Shown: positions 23,674 through 36,796, counted from the first letter of the stretch. The stretch is DNA of 64,000 bases from Allolobophora icterica (GCA_963556255.1 OY744604.1:72704279-72768278); one strand, 5' to 3'. Program-made: numbers and translations. Notes: generated by a model not told the origin, from the letters alone.

Positions 23674-24224
23674 GGTTGAAGCGGTCGTATTTGGAACTTC
23701 AAGGGCAGACTTGCAGTTACAGTGTCATAATAGGAGGAAGGCATAGACAGACTTATTAATTACAGTTTGTCTGTGTGTCAATCCGTCTGTCTGTCTGACC
23801 GTCCGTCCGTTTGTCTGGCTGGCTTTGCGTGCGTACATCTATCTCCCTAGTGCCCAGTGTTCGTAGGTGGGGCGAATTTCAAACGACTGTGAGAGCGTTT
23901 ATCGACACACAGATCTGGGAACTATATTAATGGATATTGTACTGCGGAAGGGCGCGAGGACTGAGTTCGGCAAAACGCTCAATGCAACTGGTGCTTATAT
24001 GAATTTTTCATGTCCTAGCCCATGGTCATGTTTCGTCCAATCAGAAAGAACGGTGCAGTCCAAAGACTGGCATAAACTTCATATTGTGTGCTTAGTTTGG
24101 TCAGACAATTTTTTGTGGATCCCGACATTGTACTGCTGCTACTGATTAACATTATTATCGCAAAATCATCATCGTCTTGATCATCATCGTGTAAATTTTT
24201 ATAGTAGCAATAAAATATTCTAAC

Positions 24225-24388
24225 CACATTTGATTGACACATCCTCATTGTGGGCACAATCATTATTCCCCCATGAATTATGAGCACATCTGTCGATGCC
24301 AAGTTCAGTTCCATCGCAGACGACGTTATCTAACCAGATCGGACCAGTTCCATTGCCATGACGATTGGCGACGAATGTACCAATGTTT
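24225..24388 (-). CDS. Receptor A SRCR5, second half-exon
   Basis: 164 bases, phase 2 to 1, donor GTTAGA. NIGTFVANRHGNGTG, IWLDNVVC, IDRCAHNSWGNNDC, VSIKCG. Confidence 0.88.
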
Positions 24389-24661
24389 CTGATATGGTGC
24401 ACAATAGAGAATTATAACAAAAGGCTCTTCCTGTAAACTAGCAATTGTTTGATTTGTTGCATTTATGGCAATAGCAACCGTTTGCTACATAAAATATTTA
24501 ATTTTGAGGCGAGGTCGAAGGCTAGATTGCTGAAAATTGTAAATTTGTATTAATCAGTTGTGGAAGTTGTGGCACACGAAATTCACCTTATTGAGTGGTG
24601 GCAGTCTTCAAACGTCGTTATGCGGATCTAGATTTCATTAATTTTTTTTATCACCATCACC

Positions 24662-25194
24662 CAGAGATGAGCAATAGTTAACTAAAAAGTTGCTAACTTT
24701 TAGTTTAACTAAACATTTTTAGTTAAGGATAAAGTTTAACTAAAAAACTAGTCTAGTTAAAACCATAGTTTAAAAATAATTTTGTTGCTAACTAAAAAGT
24801 TTAACTTCAAAAATCAGCAAAAACGCAACTATTTTCCGCAGTGTAGGCTACATTGAACACTGTCAGCAACTCAACGCGAAATTTATTGATTAACACTGCA
24901 TGGTTTTAGCATTAACAGCCTGTGTTTTTAAAGTCATAACTGTATGCTAGAACAGTGCACATTTCATAGTTTGAAAATGAATTGTCATAGACGCTCTGCA
25001 TAATAGTTCACTTAACCTCTGTATTGTGAAAATGTTTGTTGTAAAGAGTTGGAAAAAAGTTGGAAAATGTTTAACTACTTTTTTAGTTTAGTTAACTAAT
25101 TTCCAAACTTACTTGCCAATTTTAGTTAAACTATATTTTTTAATTGGAAAATAGTTTTAGTTTAACTAAAAAAATAGTTTAGTGCCCATCATTG
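24662..25194. mobile_element. 533-bp hAT-like MITE
   Basis: Termini CAGAGATGAGCA and CAATGATGGGCA (inverted), many TAGTTTAACTAAA inverted repeats inside, and an exact 8-bp target duplication CCATCACC (24,654-24,661 and 25,195-25,202). Confidence 0.85.
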
Positions 25195-25204
25195 CCATCA
25201 CCCT

Positions 25205-26130
25205 TCCATACATCTAAGCCGTTAGCCGCGGAGCCGAAAAAATTTCTGCAAGCCGACAAACCGCCGGATTTTTTGCGGGTTAGCCGAAAAACCGCCGACA
25301 GTTATTTCACGGCTAGCCGCCGGAAAAAAGTTTGGCTAGAACATGCACACAGTTGTAATTATAAAGTTTTCACGCTGGCTTGCTAATTTGTAGGCCCTAC
25401 TTAGTGTTCAATGAGCGGTGAGTGCTGACGTCAGTCACATGGCCGTCTCATCGTCTATTGCAAGGGCCCTTACCAGGCTGTCATATGTTGCATATATTCC
25501 GATTTCTACTTCCGGTTTTATATTCAAAGTTAAATATTTTTTGATTATCTCTCATGCGGGTTAGTGCAGAGTGCACACTCTTACTACTTTGCTTCAAGAG
25601 CGGCTGCAGTCTATTACCAGAATTTTCACTTTTATGTTTCTGTGTATCTCTTTCTTTTTTCTCTCGCTATGCGGCTAGGCCTACACCTATTAATGCATGT
25701 CTGGTAGCCCTATTATTTGGTGGTTCTAACTTCCAATCAGTATTACATAGGCCTACTCGTAAATCGTAATTGAATGTGAGCTCGATGCAATGTACGTATG
25801 TGAACTGAAAACATGAAATGTCCGTTTGTTTCTTAACATAATTATTTGAATTTATTTCTAAAATTATTTTCAGACTGAGTGAATATTGCCCACCTTTCGA
25901 TTTAAAGGTAGTCCCTAGTGTATAATGTATTACTGTGTTAATGATTGATGCACTTATAGTCAAAAGAGGTAGTTAACGCGCTTAAAGAGCGTAAACTACC
26001 TTTTCGGCTGGCCGTAACAATTAACGGCTAGCCGAAAAAGGTAGTTTACGCTCTTTTACGGCTAGCCGAAAAGCCAGCCGCAAATTTGCTCAAGCCAGCC
26101 GTTAACCAGAAAAATTACGGCTCAGAGGTA
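25205..26130. mobile_element. Probable inverted-repeat element rich in AGCCG motifs
   Basis: Both ends carry opposed AAGCCGTTAGCC and GAGCCGTAA-type sequences, and the interior is dense in TAGCCG motifs, including a long hairpin at 25,984-26,057. A target duplication was not identified, so boundaries are approximate. Confidence 0.4.
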
Positions 26131-26526
26131 TATACCCTACATTGATATTACTGCTATGCCTGTGAGCTTATGACTTCGAACATCACATTATATTGCATGA
26201 AAACTGATAACAAAATAAATTTATTGTAATACAGCAAGTGATTTATAAAGCACCTCGGAGGATCATCTGAGCGGGTCATGTCATAGCAGAATGAGTCGCT
26301 TGTAATCAATAATCTTGCAATACATTTGAGAAAGCAACGCAGATTTTTGATTACCCATGACTATTGAGCAACTGTATCGACCTAAGCGATAATAGGCCTA
26401 CCAATACGAATGAAATTATAACAAGTTTAAAAGAATGAGTATTTAAGATTCACGAACATGCCGATGTGTGTTTGTGTTTTGTGTTGTTATAAAGTGAAGC
26501 AAAAGCAACGTAAGGTGTGGAATTAC

Positions 26527-26680
26527 CCGAAACGAAGGCTCTGGCAAGCCACGCCAGCGCTGATATTTGTGAAATTGTCATCGCAAACAGTTCCCCAATC
26601 ACCGGCGTAATAAATCTCTAGTCTTCCTTCCTGCGGATTAGTCACAGATGATAGCGAATTTACGAGTCTCTGGGTTGCTT
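26527..26680 (-). CDS. Receptor A SRCR5, first half-exon
   Basis: 154 bases, phase 1 to 2, donor [48 protein letters not shown]. The usual Gly in SLGFG is Arg. Confidence 0.88.
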
Positions 26681-26788
26681 CTAATAGATAAACGACATGA
26701 AACACTATAATTACCATTGTTTCGTCGGTCTGTCTGTCTGTCTGTCTGTGATTTGGTGTAATCCGGCGAAGCCAGGCTTACACAGTTG

Positions 26789-27004
<216 letters not shown>

Positions 27005-27289
27005 CGCGGGCTGGCTGGCTGCACGGGTCCATCCCTTCACGCACTCAGGCGGACTCGCCACCATATCAAGGAAAGTTCTTAAAACGACAGTGCGGGCTTA
27101 AACGGGCTTATGGCCAATCCAAGGTCGCCTCATTTACACCGACGCCTCATGCAGTGCATGATATGGACCACTCGCTCCATGCCTGAAACGGACGGATGGC
27201 TGACCCCAGCCAGTGAGGGAGGAATGGGGGAGGGTTATCCTTCTTCACCCTCATGTAGCGTCCCATTTTCGGGAACCTTAGGCACTAAT

Positions 27290-27440
27290 GGGTTAAAAAA
27301 TTCCGATAGACTTTCTAATTCAGTATTTACCCTATTATATAGAATTCCAAGAGATTTATCACATAGAAATACATTGGTATCGTCGGAAAAGATTATAAGA
27401 TGAAGAATTGACGAGGAGTTCGAGATATGGTTAATGTGTA
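27290..27440 (-). pseudogene. LINE reverse-transcriptase fragment
   Basis: Minus-strand reading contains NHISNSSSILHLIIFSDDTN, the RT catalytic region (usually FADD, here FSDD), followed by the helix LYNRVNTELESLSEFF. Both ends are truncated. Related in type to the LINE at 59,612. Confidence 0.65.
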
Positions 27441-27447
27441 TCACGCG

Positions 27448-27640
27448 ATGATATAAAGTCTCCCCGGGGGAGACTTTATTTCAACGGGGGATGAAATATT
27501 CTCTCCCCCGGAGACTTTGTTTCAGAATAAAGTCTCCGGGGGGCGAATTTATTCTGAAACAGAACCGCCGGGGGAGAATCTGTGTCGAAATAGAGTCTCC
27601 GGGGGGAGACTTTTAGGGGGAGACTCTGTCACGGGACACC
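27448..27640. repeat. Palindromic GTCTCC/GGAGAC repeat element
   Basis: Contains AAAGTCTCCCCGGGGGAGACTTT, a near-perfect 23-base palindrome, then several further GTCTCCGGGG and GGGGGAGA units in both orientations. It is probably a small foldback element. Confidence 0.6.
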
Positions 27641-28516
27641 GGCTCGAAGCCAAGTGATAAAGTGAGGGAAATTGATTTGGCTGCTACTGTTACCAGTTCA
27701 CAGTTAACCCGTGACAGATCACGGAACGTAAATTAACTTTATAAGCTATAATGTTGAAAAGTAATAAATTATGTGCTTCAAACCGTAGACTTTAAAAAAG
27801 TAAACTACAGCAATTGTTTTATATACCGTGATTTTTCACGGGTTACAGCTAATAGGATATGAAGATTGACATCGCACACATACAAGCAATGCATTTTATA
27901 AGAACACATTTTAGCCTATCATTGATTAAGCAGACATTTCGACAACAAGCAGGCAGATATTAGGCCATTTACAAGCCGACTACCATAGACTGCAATTATA
28001 GGGCCTACAAGAATTTAAACATTAGAAAAAGACAGAAACTCTCAATTTTAAATGCAGTTGTGTGAACGTCTAAACCAATTTAGACCACATCTTCCCAAGG
28101 AATAAGATAAATGTACATTTACTCGGTTTTTGCCTAATGAAACCTTTGGATTGAATTTGAGTAATTCAGGTTTTTTGTATTGTTTTTAAACATTTGTAAA
28201 ACGCCTCTGGTAGGGTGAACCGTTCAGAGGCATTCCCAGTGCGCAAGGCCACAAGAGAAGTAATAGGTCTTGAGAAAAGCAAAAGGGAAAGACGGGTTAC
28301 CTACTAGAATTTGAGATTGAGTAGAAGGAGACAAAAATAGTCCAGATAGAGGGACCAATTGAGGCAAAAGACCGGGACTGCGCCATAGCTGTCCTAGTAT
28401 GAGGAACTAGCTGTTCGAGAAGCTAAGTGGACGATGCAACGAGACTGAAAGAGGCAGGTTTTTACATATCATAGACTAGCTGGATTACCCGGCGTTGCCC
28501 GGGGTTATAAGTTTCA

Positions 28517-28616
28517 CACCACCACCACCACCACCACCACCACCACCACCACCACCACCACCACCACCACCACCACCACCACCACCACCACCACCACCAC
28601 CACCACCACCACCACC

Positions 28617-28648
<32 letters not shown>

Positions 28649-28662
28649 CAACAACAACAACG
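28517..28662. repeat. (CCA)n then (CAA)n microsatellite
   Basis: About 38 CCA units followed by about 10 CAA units. Confidence 0.95.
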
Positions 28663-29260
28663 ACTGCTTGGCAATCTTGGCAGTCGCCCTCTGGCGGCGA
28701 CTGCTTGGCAGTCTTGGAGGCCCTTGTGGCGTCTGGCGACCTGTGGCGGAGACTGCTTCGAAAGTCTTGTAGACGCCTTCTGGCATCTAGCGACCTCTGC
28801 CGTGGAGTGACTGCTTCGCAGTCGCCCTCTGGCGGCGACTGCTTCGCAGTCTTGGATGCCCTTGTGGCGTCTGGCGACGTCTGGCGGAGACTGCTTCGCA
28901 GTCTTGTAGACGCCTTCTGGCGTCTAGCGACCTCTGCCGTGGAGTGACTGCTTCGCAGTCGCCCTCTGGCGGCGACTGCTTCGCAGTCTTGGAGGCCCTT
29001 GTGGCGTGTGGCGACCTGTGGGGGAGACTGCTTCGCAGTCTTGTAGACGCCTTCTGGCGTACAGCGGAGACTGCTTCACAGTCTTGTACACGCCTTCTGG
29101 CGTCTAGCGACCTCTGCCGTGAAGTGACTGCTTCGCAGTCGCCCTCTGGCGGCGACTACTTCGCAGTCTTGGAGGAACTTGTGGCGTCTTGCGACCTGTG
29201 GGGGAGACTGCTTCGCAGTCTCCCGTGGACTGACTGCTTCGCAGTCGAAGAGGGTGAACC
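28663..29260. repeat. Minisatellite of repeated GACTGCTTCGCAGTC hairpins
   Basis: Degenerate tandem units containing GACTGCTTCGCAGTC, a 6-bp stem with a TTC loop, at roughly a dozen places, alternating with CCTCTGGCGGCGACTG and CTTCTGGCGTCTAGCGACC segments. Open frames across it reflect the repeat and are not taken as genes. Confidence 0.85.
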
Positions 29261-29484
29261 GGGCGTTGGCGTGTTAAAGAAAACGCCAGAAATCTAGCCC
29301 TCACTGCTGGTCTGTAGTCGGCCTCGCCCTTAGTAAAGCAGACTGGTTGCTTGATATACTGTAAATAATTTAGATCTTTGTCTTTGAACATACATGTGTT
29401 AAAATTTTACTGTAAAACGATGAATATACTTCGAATCGATCGTCATTATATTTTGTGCGAAAGTAAACAACTTATGCGCAATAT

Positions 29485-29590
29485 TAATGACGTTGGGGAA
29501 TACCGGCGCCATAAATAGAACCGCGGTGTCGTTAAGCGGATTATTAATGACGTTGGGGAATACCGGCGCCATAAATAGAACCGCTTGGCA
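29485..29590. repeat. 58-bp tandem duplication
   Basis: The block attaatgacgttggggaata...ataaatagaaccgc occurs twice in succession, identical over about 43 bases. Confidence 0.9.
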
Positions 29591-30258
29591 GTGGAATAGG
29601 CGAGCTTGCGCGTTATGGACGGTCGGGTGGGTAGAGTTTTGGGGCATTTTCACCATGGTAGGGGTGAAAACGGGGGACGCGAACCCCTCCACTGGGTGTC
29701 CGAAGCTGAGGCCGACACATTAGTGAAGGTTTCGAGTGAAAAGGTGCAAAATTGTAGAAGTTAAGCCCGGTCAAACAGACAGACAGACACACACACACAC
29801 AGAAAGCTGGCTTTATTTATATAGATATTTAGGGGCGAGATCACGCTGTGCCTTGGACTTCGGAATGAGAATTGTGAATTTAATGCGTGCAGAGAGACGA
29901 GGTGCAGTTGTTCAAACGTGAAGGAAGAAATGCGAGAGCAGCGTGGCAGACGTGCTATTAATCTACCTTCTGCATTTAGGACTGACTACAGAGGTATGAG
30001 AAAGCATGGACTTGCGTGGTAAAAACAGAGGATGAGACAGAACGGCGAACAGTCTTGAGATGCCTTAAACGGATGTAAGAAGCACGTGTCAGATTAAAAT
30101 ATGATCATTGAAGGAGAGACAGTTATCAAGTGTAACACCCAGGTCGCGTACACTTGATGAAAAAAAGTAGTCCGGAAAGATTTCCAAGAGGAGGGTAAAA
30201 TCAATTCTCAGCAACTGCTGAGGGAAGCAAAACCACATAAACTGGGTTTTCTGGGGAA

Positions 30259-30711
<453 letters not shown>

Positions 30712-31036
30712 GGGGGGTTTAATGATATCCAGGAATAAAGAGACTTATAAAGAGTCTGAATACGCTCAGCTAAGTGCAACTGGGTTGTTTTTAGTTGAAT
30801 TACATAAAATATAGGCAAGGTAATTTCTATTCACAATCTGGCAGAGTGATTTCTAACATTGAATGGTATGCGTGCATTTATTTATTTATGCATGCATGAA
30901 GACACAGTAGGGTGCCGTTATAGGTGCCTCAAAAGGATATCTGCTCACAACCTGTCAACTGAAAAAGCTGTTATCGCTAAAATTAATATCGAATTAAAGT
31001 GAAAATTATACGGAACCCATGGGCTACAACGCTTAC

Positions 31037-31200
31037 CACAACTAACTGCGACGTCTTCGGAGTGGGTGCAGTCGTGTGAACCCCAAACCTTATGAGAGCA
31101 TCTGTCGATGCTTTGTTCCGTTCCAGCGCAGATGACCTCATCCAACCAGATTGAACCATTTCCACTTCCATGCCGATTAGTGATGATTGTGCCAATATAT
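31037..31200 (-). CDS. Receptor A SRCR4, second half-exon
   Basis: 164 bases, phase 2 to 1, donor GTAAGC. YIGTIITNRHGSGNGS, IWLDEVIC, IDRCSHKVWGSHDC, VAVSCG. Confidence 0.88.
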
Positions 31201-31479
31201 CTATTAGAACGCATAAGGCCAATAAGCGATACAGTTAACCCAAAAGTATCATACATAATTCTTAAGCTAGAGTGACTTAAATGGCACACAATAAGCGACA
31301 TCTGGAAGAGTTCATTCCTGCTATTATCAGTTATAGTTTGACTGTCCTTTACTAGCTCACTTTCCCACCGCTTCCATATACTACTAGTACTCTCATTCCC
31401 AGTTCCAATTAACTTATACTAAATGTTATTTTAATTTATGTATGCAGTGCTTAACCTGTAACATTAGGTATGGAATTAC

Positions 31480-31633
31480 CCGAAACCCAGGCTATGGCAA
31501 GCCACATGAGCGCTGAAATCGGTAAAATTATCGTCGCAAACAGTTCCCCATTCACCGGCGTAGTATATCTCTAATCTTCCTTCATTTGGATTAGTCACAG
31601 AGGATAGAGAATTAACGAGTCTTGGAGTTGTTC
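31480..31633 (-). CDS. Receptor A SRCR4, first half-exon
   Basis: 154 bases, phase 1 to 2, donor [48 protein letters not shown]. Confidence 0.88.
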
Positions 31634-32271
31634 CTAATAGATAAACGACACATTAAAGTATTGGCATCGTTCAAGTGCCAGCAATGGTTTTTAAAACAAC
31701 AAATTTAGACCTAATTAAGTAGACATTCTGACATTAACTAACGAATAAATTAGGCAAAATCCCCCGCCGATTATTCTGACCTGCAACTACACAGCCAATT
31801 TAAAAACTTAAGAAAACGATACTAAATAACTATGCACTAAACTGTCATTGTGCTTTTACATAATCATTTGCATAAGCTGCTAAATCAACTTAAACTACAT
31901 CTTCCAACATTAAATGACAATACGTAATTGGTTTCTAATGATGGAGGCAACAAAATACTTGCATCCGATCTTTGCTCATGGGAACTAGTTGAATTGAATT
32001 TAAACAAAGTAGATGATGGTTGAATAGCGTTACGTAGAGGCAACGTAATTTCAACTCGGAATCTGGCAGAGTGTTTTCTAACAGATGATTGCGTGATTGC
32101 GTGTGAGTGTGAAAGTAGAAGGACACCATATGGTGCCATTAGGTGATTTTAGAAAGGTTTATGTTCACGGTATCTGAACTGAAAAAGTGCGCTTCTGAAC
32201 GAAACTAGCTGTTACCGCTAAATATCGAATTAAAGTGAAAATTATACGGAACCCATGGCTACTACGCTTAC

Positions 32272-32435
32272 CACAACTAACTGCGACGTCTTCGGAGTGG
32301 GTGCAGTCGTGTAAACCCCAAACTTTATGAGAGCATCTGTCGATGCTTTGTTCCGTTCCATCACATGCGTTTTCATCCAACCAAATCAAACCAGTTCCAT
32401 TGCCATGACGATTAGTGATGACTGTGCCGATATAT
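32272..32435 (-). CDS. Receptor A SRCR3, second half-exon
   Basis: 164 bases, phase 2 to 1, donor GTAAGC. YIGTVITNRHGNGTG, IWLDENAC, IDRCSHKVWGLHDC, VAVSCG. All four cysteines are present. Confidence 0.88.
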
Positions 32436-32897
32436 CTATTTGAACGCATAGAACAATAAACGATACAGTTAACCCAAATGTATCATACATAATATTCTTA
32501 AGCTGTAATGACTTAAATGTCACACAATAAACGACATCTGGAAGGGTTGATTCCTGCTATTATCAGTTATAGTTTGACTGTCCTTCACTAGCTCACTTTC
32601 CCACCGCTTCCATATACTACTAGTACTCCCATTCCCAGTTCCAATTAACTTCTGGTAGGCTCATGTGACAAGAGTATGAGTCGCTTCTTATTTTGAAATA
32701 TGGCATGCTTTTTCCCAGGCCTCGGAAATTTGGTAACTCATAGCTAAAGTGATCTTGTTAAGGGGTAGTGCAAATAAGAATGAAACGATGCCAAGTTAAA
32801 GCAGAATATGTCGAATATGGTTGTTGAATAAGCTGAGTTTGTTCGTCTTGCGTGTTGCTTATAAACCGAAACCAGGCTACATTAAGTATGGAATTAC

Positions 32898-33051
32898 CCG
32901 AAACCCAGGCTATGGCAAGCCACACGAGCGCTGGTATTGGTAAAATTATCGTCGCAAACAGTTCCCCATTCACCGGCGTAGTATATCTCTAATCTTCCTT
33001 CATTTGGATTAGTCACAGACGATAGAGAATTAACGAGTCTTGGAGTTGCTC
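32898..33051 (-). CDS. Receptor A SRCR3, first half-exon
   Basis: 154 bases, phase 1 to 2, donor [47 protein letters not shown]. Almost identical to 31,480-31,633. Confidence 0.88.
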
Positions 33052-33208
33052 CTAATAGATAAACGACACATTAAGGTATTGGCATCGTACACGTACCAGC
33101 AATGGCTTTTAAAATAGCAAATTTATACCTAATTAGGCAGACATTCAGACATTAACTAACGAATAAATTAGGCAAAAATTCCCGCCGCCGATTATTCTGA
33201 CCTGCAAC

Positions 33209-33574
33209 TGTGACGTTCTCTTCGCCCTCTGGCGAGCGCGCGCCCTGTTGCAAGGCATCGACTGACTGGACAAAACGTGCGGGATTTGAACCCGAGTCTA
33301 TGTGGGACTTATTTCTCATCTCTACACCACTTGTGTCGAGCGCTATATGTTTTTCTGGTACCAAGGATGTTTCCTGACATATGTCTGCGTGTGTGAAAGG
33401 TCCTTCAGCCCTTACAACAGTATTTTCGGCGGGAAAGTTCCCGCCTAAACGACCAACTTCCCGCGCTAGCTGTGACATGTAACTTTCCAATTTCTCCTGG
33501 CGCAAGATAAATCCTCTCATTATTTCACACAATTCAACCACTTCAGAAATGGCAGCTGAATTTGCTGTCATCAT
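33209..33574 (-). CDS. Unrecognised ORF inside the 33.2-kb element
   Basis: From ATG at 33,574 about 122 codons lie inside the element; the open frame then continues into flanking DNA to 33,152. It has a Glu/Leu-rich helix-like start (SEVVELCEIMRGF, LREKLES-like) and no recognised domain. A tRNA T-arm-like sequence (CGGGTTCAAATCCCG, about 33,281-33,296) is embedded in it. It may not be a real protein. Confidence 0.25.
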
Positions 33575-34343
33575 TTTATTTATATTTCAAACAGATTAAT
33601 GCTTACTAGAATTAAAGTTGAATTAAAGTCAGTTATTACGGTTAATTGTCAATGTTCTCTAATCTGTGAATAAAGAATTAAAAACTACACGCTAGTGTGA
33701 TAATTGTCAAACAGATACATTTACGAACATACGAAATCTATTTCTGTTACTCTTTATCGGAGAAATCACAAATTAGCTTACTTATCGTTGATTCAACAAT
33801 TCAATAATCACACTTTACACATGCTCGCATTTGACGACACAAACTACCGATCGATACCAAAAATACAATTAAAACAACTGGAATCGATACTCAACCTCTA
33901 ACCGGAAGAAAACACTGATTCACAAGTATTTCCAGTCGATCATACGACTTCGATCCGTCGAAAGATCAAACTGCACCAACACGTCCGACAGCGACGAAAA
34001 CAACACAGAAAAGGCGCACGTCCCACTGCGACGGCATCAACACAGAAAAGGCGCACGTCCCACTGCGACGGCATCAACACAGAAAAGGCGCGTAGCAGGC
34101 CAGGCCTCGCTGTTTTATAGACAGTTCACTTGGCGCCAAATATTCCCGGGCATTTCTGACCAATGAGAAACCTCCATTCTGTCAGGCGCACACAGAAATC
34201 TACCGCGCTATTTCACAATTGGTGCTCTATTAATAGAATTAACGAGATGCGATAATATGTTAATTACTCGGTGTGCGTGGCCGCATTTATGTTGCGCTAA
34301 CCATTCGTTCAAACACATATTATATAAATTGACGTTCGTCACA
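33209..34343 (-). mobile_element. Possible solo LTR or small LTR-type element
   Basis: Termini TGTGACG and CGTCACA, flanked by CAAC on both sides (33,205-33,208 and 34,344-34,347). The paralogous intron copy near 31,790 lacks it (an empty site), which defines the insertion exactly. On the minus strand there is a TATAAAA box near 34,120, three tandem copies of a GCGCCTTTTCTGTGTTGATG unit, and an ORF from ATG 33,574 that runs out through the terminus. Length 1,135 bases. Confidence 0.65.
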
Positions 34344-34794
34344 CAACTACACAGCCAATTTAAAAACTTACGAAAGCGATACTAAATAACTATGCATTAA
34401 ACTGTCATTGTGATTTTACTTAATTATATGCATAAGCTGCTAAATCAACTTAAACCACATCTTCCAACATTAAATGACAATACGTAATTGGCTTCTAATG
34501 ATGGAGGCAACAAAATACTTGCATCCGGTCTTTGCTCATGGGAACTAGTTGAATTGAATTTAAACAAAGTAGATGATGGTTGAATAGCGTTACGTAGAGG
34601 CAAGGTAATTTCAACTCGGAATCTGGCAGAGTGTTTTCTAACAGATGATTGCGTGCTTGCGTGTGAGTATGAAAGTGCAAGGACACAATATGGTGCCATT
34701 AGTTGTTTAAGGAAAGGTTTATGGTCACAGTCTCTCAACTGAAATATCGATTTAAGGTGAAAATTATACAGAACCCTTGGGCTACTCTGCTTAC

Positions 34795-34958
34795 CACAAG
34801 TAATCGCTACGTCTTTGGAGTGGGTGCAGTCGTGCGAACCAAAAGCACCATGCTTGCATCTGTCAATGCTTTGCTCAGTTCCAGCGCATTTGACCTCATC
34901 CAACCAGATTGAACCATTTCCACTGCCATGACGATTAGTGATGATTGTCCCAATATAT
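34795..34958 (-). CDS. Receptor A SRCR2, second half-exon
   Basis: 164 bases, phase 2 in, phase 1 out (GTAAGC). YIGTIITNRHGSGNGS, IWLDEVKC, IDRCKHGAFGSHDC, VAITCG. The usual SW/VW before GSHDC is AF. It belongs to the recently duplicated block shared with 32,272 and 31,037. Confidence 0.85.
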
Positions 34959-36469
34959 CTATTGGAACGTATAAGGCCGTTTAGCTACACATTTAACCAT
35001 GAAATATCAAAGAAAATTAATTGCTAAGTTATAATGAAATAAAATGACACAAAAATAATGACATTTGGAACGGTTGGTTCATGCTCTGGTTTCCGCTTTC
35101 CTGCATTATTTGAATATTCATGTATTCCGTCGATACCTTCCTGCGCTCCCATGTGAGCTAAACATCCTCTCTGCTTGATAGTATCCGCCTGCGCACACTC
35201 TCTAACCAAAATGGATCATCTGTTTTGAGCCACAGTTGACCATAGCAGTCGTACTTCCTCTTGCTATTCTTTTCTCGTCACATACCATACACTGCTGTCA
35301 TATTGGCTCTCAACTAGATTCTTCTAGGTTTCTCAGATCTTCAAGTGAATAGGCTTCAATGGATTCACATTTCTCTAGTTCGCCAGGTGGTTACTGCAAT
35401 TCTTTGCACAAACTCCTTAACTCTGCTCTGTCAACTGTATTGGCTTCCATTGGAATTCGGAATAAGATTTTAACCGGTCTGTCTGACCTATACAATCCTT
35501 AGAATGAGCACTCCTACCTACCTTTAATTACTAGTATCTACTTACATCCCTCCACGTAGTCTGCGTTGTTCCGGTATGGGTCTTTGGAGTTGGGAAAATC
35601 ATGGGTTAATGTGCATTTTACATTGCTGCTTCTGATCAATGGAACCAACTACCAATGTTTCTGCGATATATCCAAAATGCCTCTAAAGTCTGAGCCGTTA
35701 TCCCAATGTTTAAGCTACAACTGGATCTTAGCTAAAAGGCCATCTTCGAGTAAAGTTATCTATGCCACGATGAGAATTTCTACCGATATCACCAGTCTTT
35801 GATACCATAAGGTGTCTTTAAGATATTGGATCCGATCTTTAAATAATTGCTTTGGTTGCCCAAAGAAAAGCCAGTAACTTTCAAGTCCGGGCTAATCGTC
35901 ATGGAAGGATCCAGAGTTCACTATCTTCACGCCATCTCCCAAGTTTTTTCTCTACTCGATCAGATTCTCTTGCTGTCTTCATATGGCTATAATGTTGACA
36001 AGGGCAGATTTTATATCTGCCGTGCCTCTTCCTTCACGGCCCTTAATGTGAGGATTTTGCTGTATTTGACCTAAACATGTAAGAAGTTAGGTTTTACAGA
36101 AGCATGATTTCTTATTTACATGATATCATAACAGAGACTATCTAAGTTGAATCCGATTTGGCTTCTCAATCGGTCAAGAATAAATCAAACCTCCATTCCA
36201 ACTGAAAGTCAAACACGGAAAAACTTCTCAGTCATTGAAAAACCTCAGTGCCACGGCCTTTTCAGTACACTGTACCTCTTGCCCTCATGTATGTAGACTA
36301 ATACAACAGCACCACCCCTGACAGGTGTGCAACGCATAGGATAAACCATTTGTTTCATATCTAACTGAAAGTGCTATTTGGGTACAGTTGAACCTTGGCT
36401 AGACAATTTGTATTCGGCGGCCTATTCCTTATACATATAAATAAACACTGAAAACAGTTCATAACATTG

Positions 36470-36589
36470 ACATTAAATTAAAGTAACTAAATTATTGTTT
36501 TTATTATTAAAATAAATAAATTATTTCTTAGTGGCTGAAAAAAGGTGCCGGAACGCCGTTCCGGCGCGTTCCGGCTGAAAAAAGCACTA
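36470..36589. repeat. Terminal part of a CAGTGC-type inverted-repeat element
   Basis: Reverse complement of the 7,974-8,095 terminus, ending ggctgaaaaaagcacta. Closely matching over about 110 bases. Confidence 0.55.
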
Positions 36590-36796
36590 GTATAATCCTA
36601 TATATGTTAGGTGACCTATTATCATAAACTTGTACGCTATAGCCTATCATGACACATCATTGAAACATATGAATGAGTTATGACAAAATCTCATGTTTTA
36701 AGCAACGTTTAGACTGTCCAACCATTGTGTCAAGAGAAATGAATGTGAATTTTCATAACGGAAATTAGGCCATTCATTTAATCACTTGTTGCCTGG

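Larger units (their letters stand above)
28478..29830. mobile_element. Composite repeat element with CCA array and hairpin minisatellite
   Basis: Begins at ctagctggattacccggcgt and ends about cagacagacag...ctttatttatatagata. It encloses a CCA array, a hairpin-rich minisatellite and a 58-base tandem duplication. The paired ends look like those of one dispersed repeat, but I cannot name the family and no target duplication was established. Confidence 0.4.

Noticed and set aside
28495..28947. Polyproline protein
   Set aside because: Translation of the CCA array and minisatellite.
35209..36100. Possible transposon coding relic
   Set aside because: Short frames without a recognisable motif on either strand.
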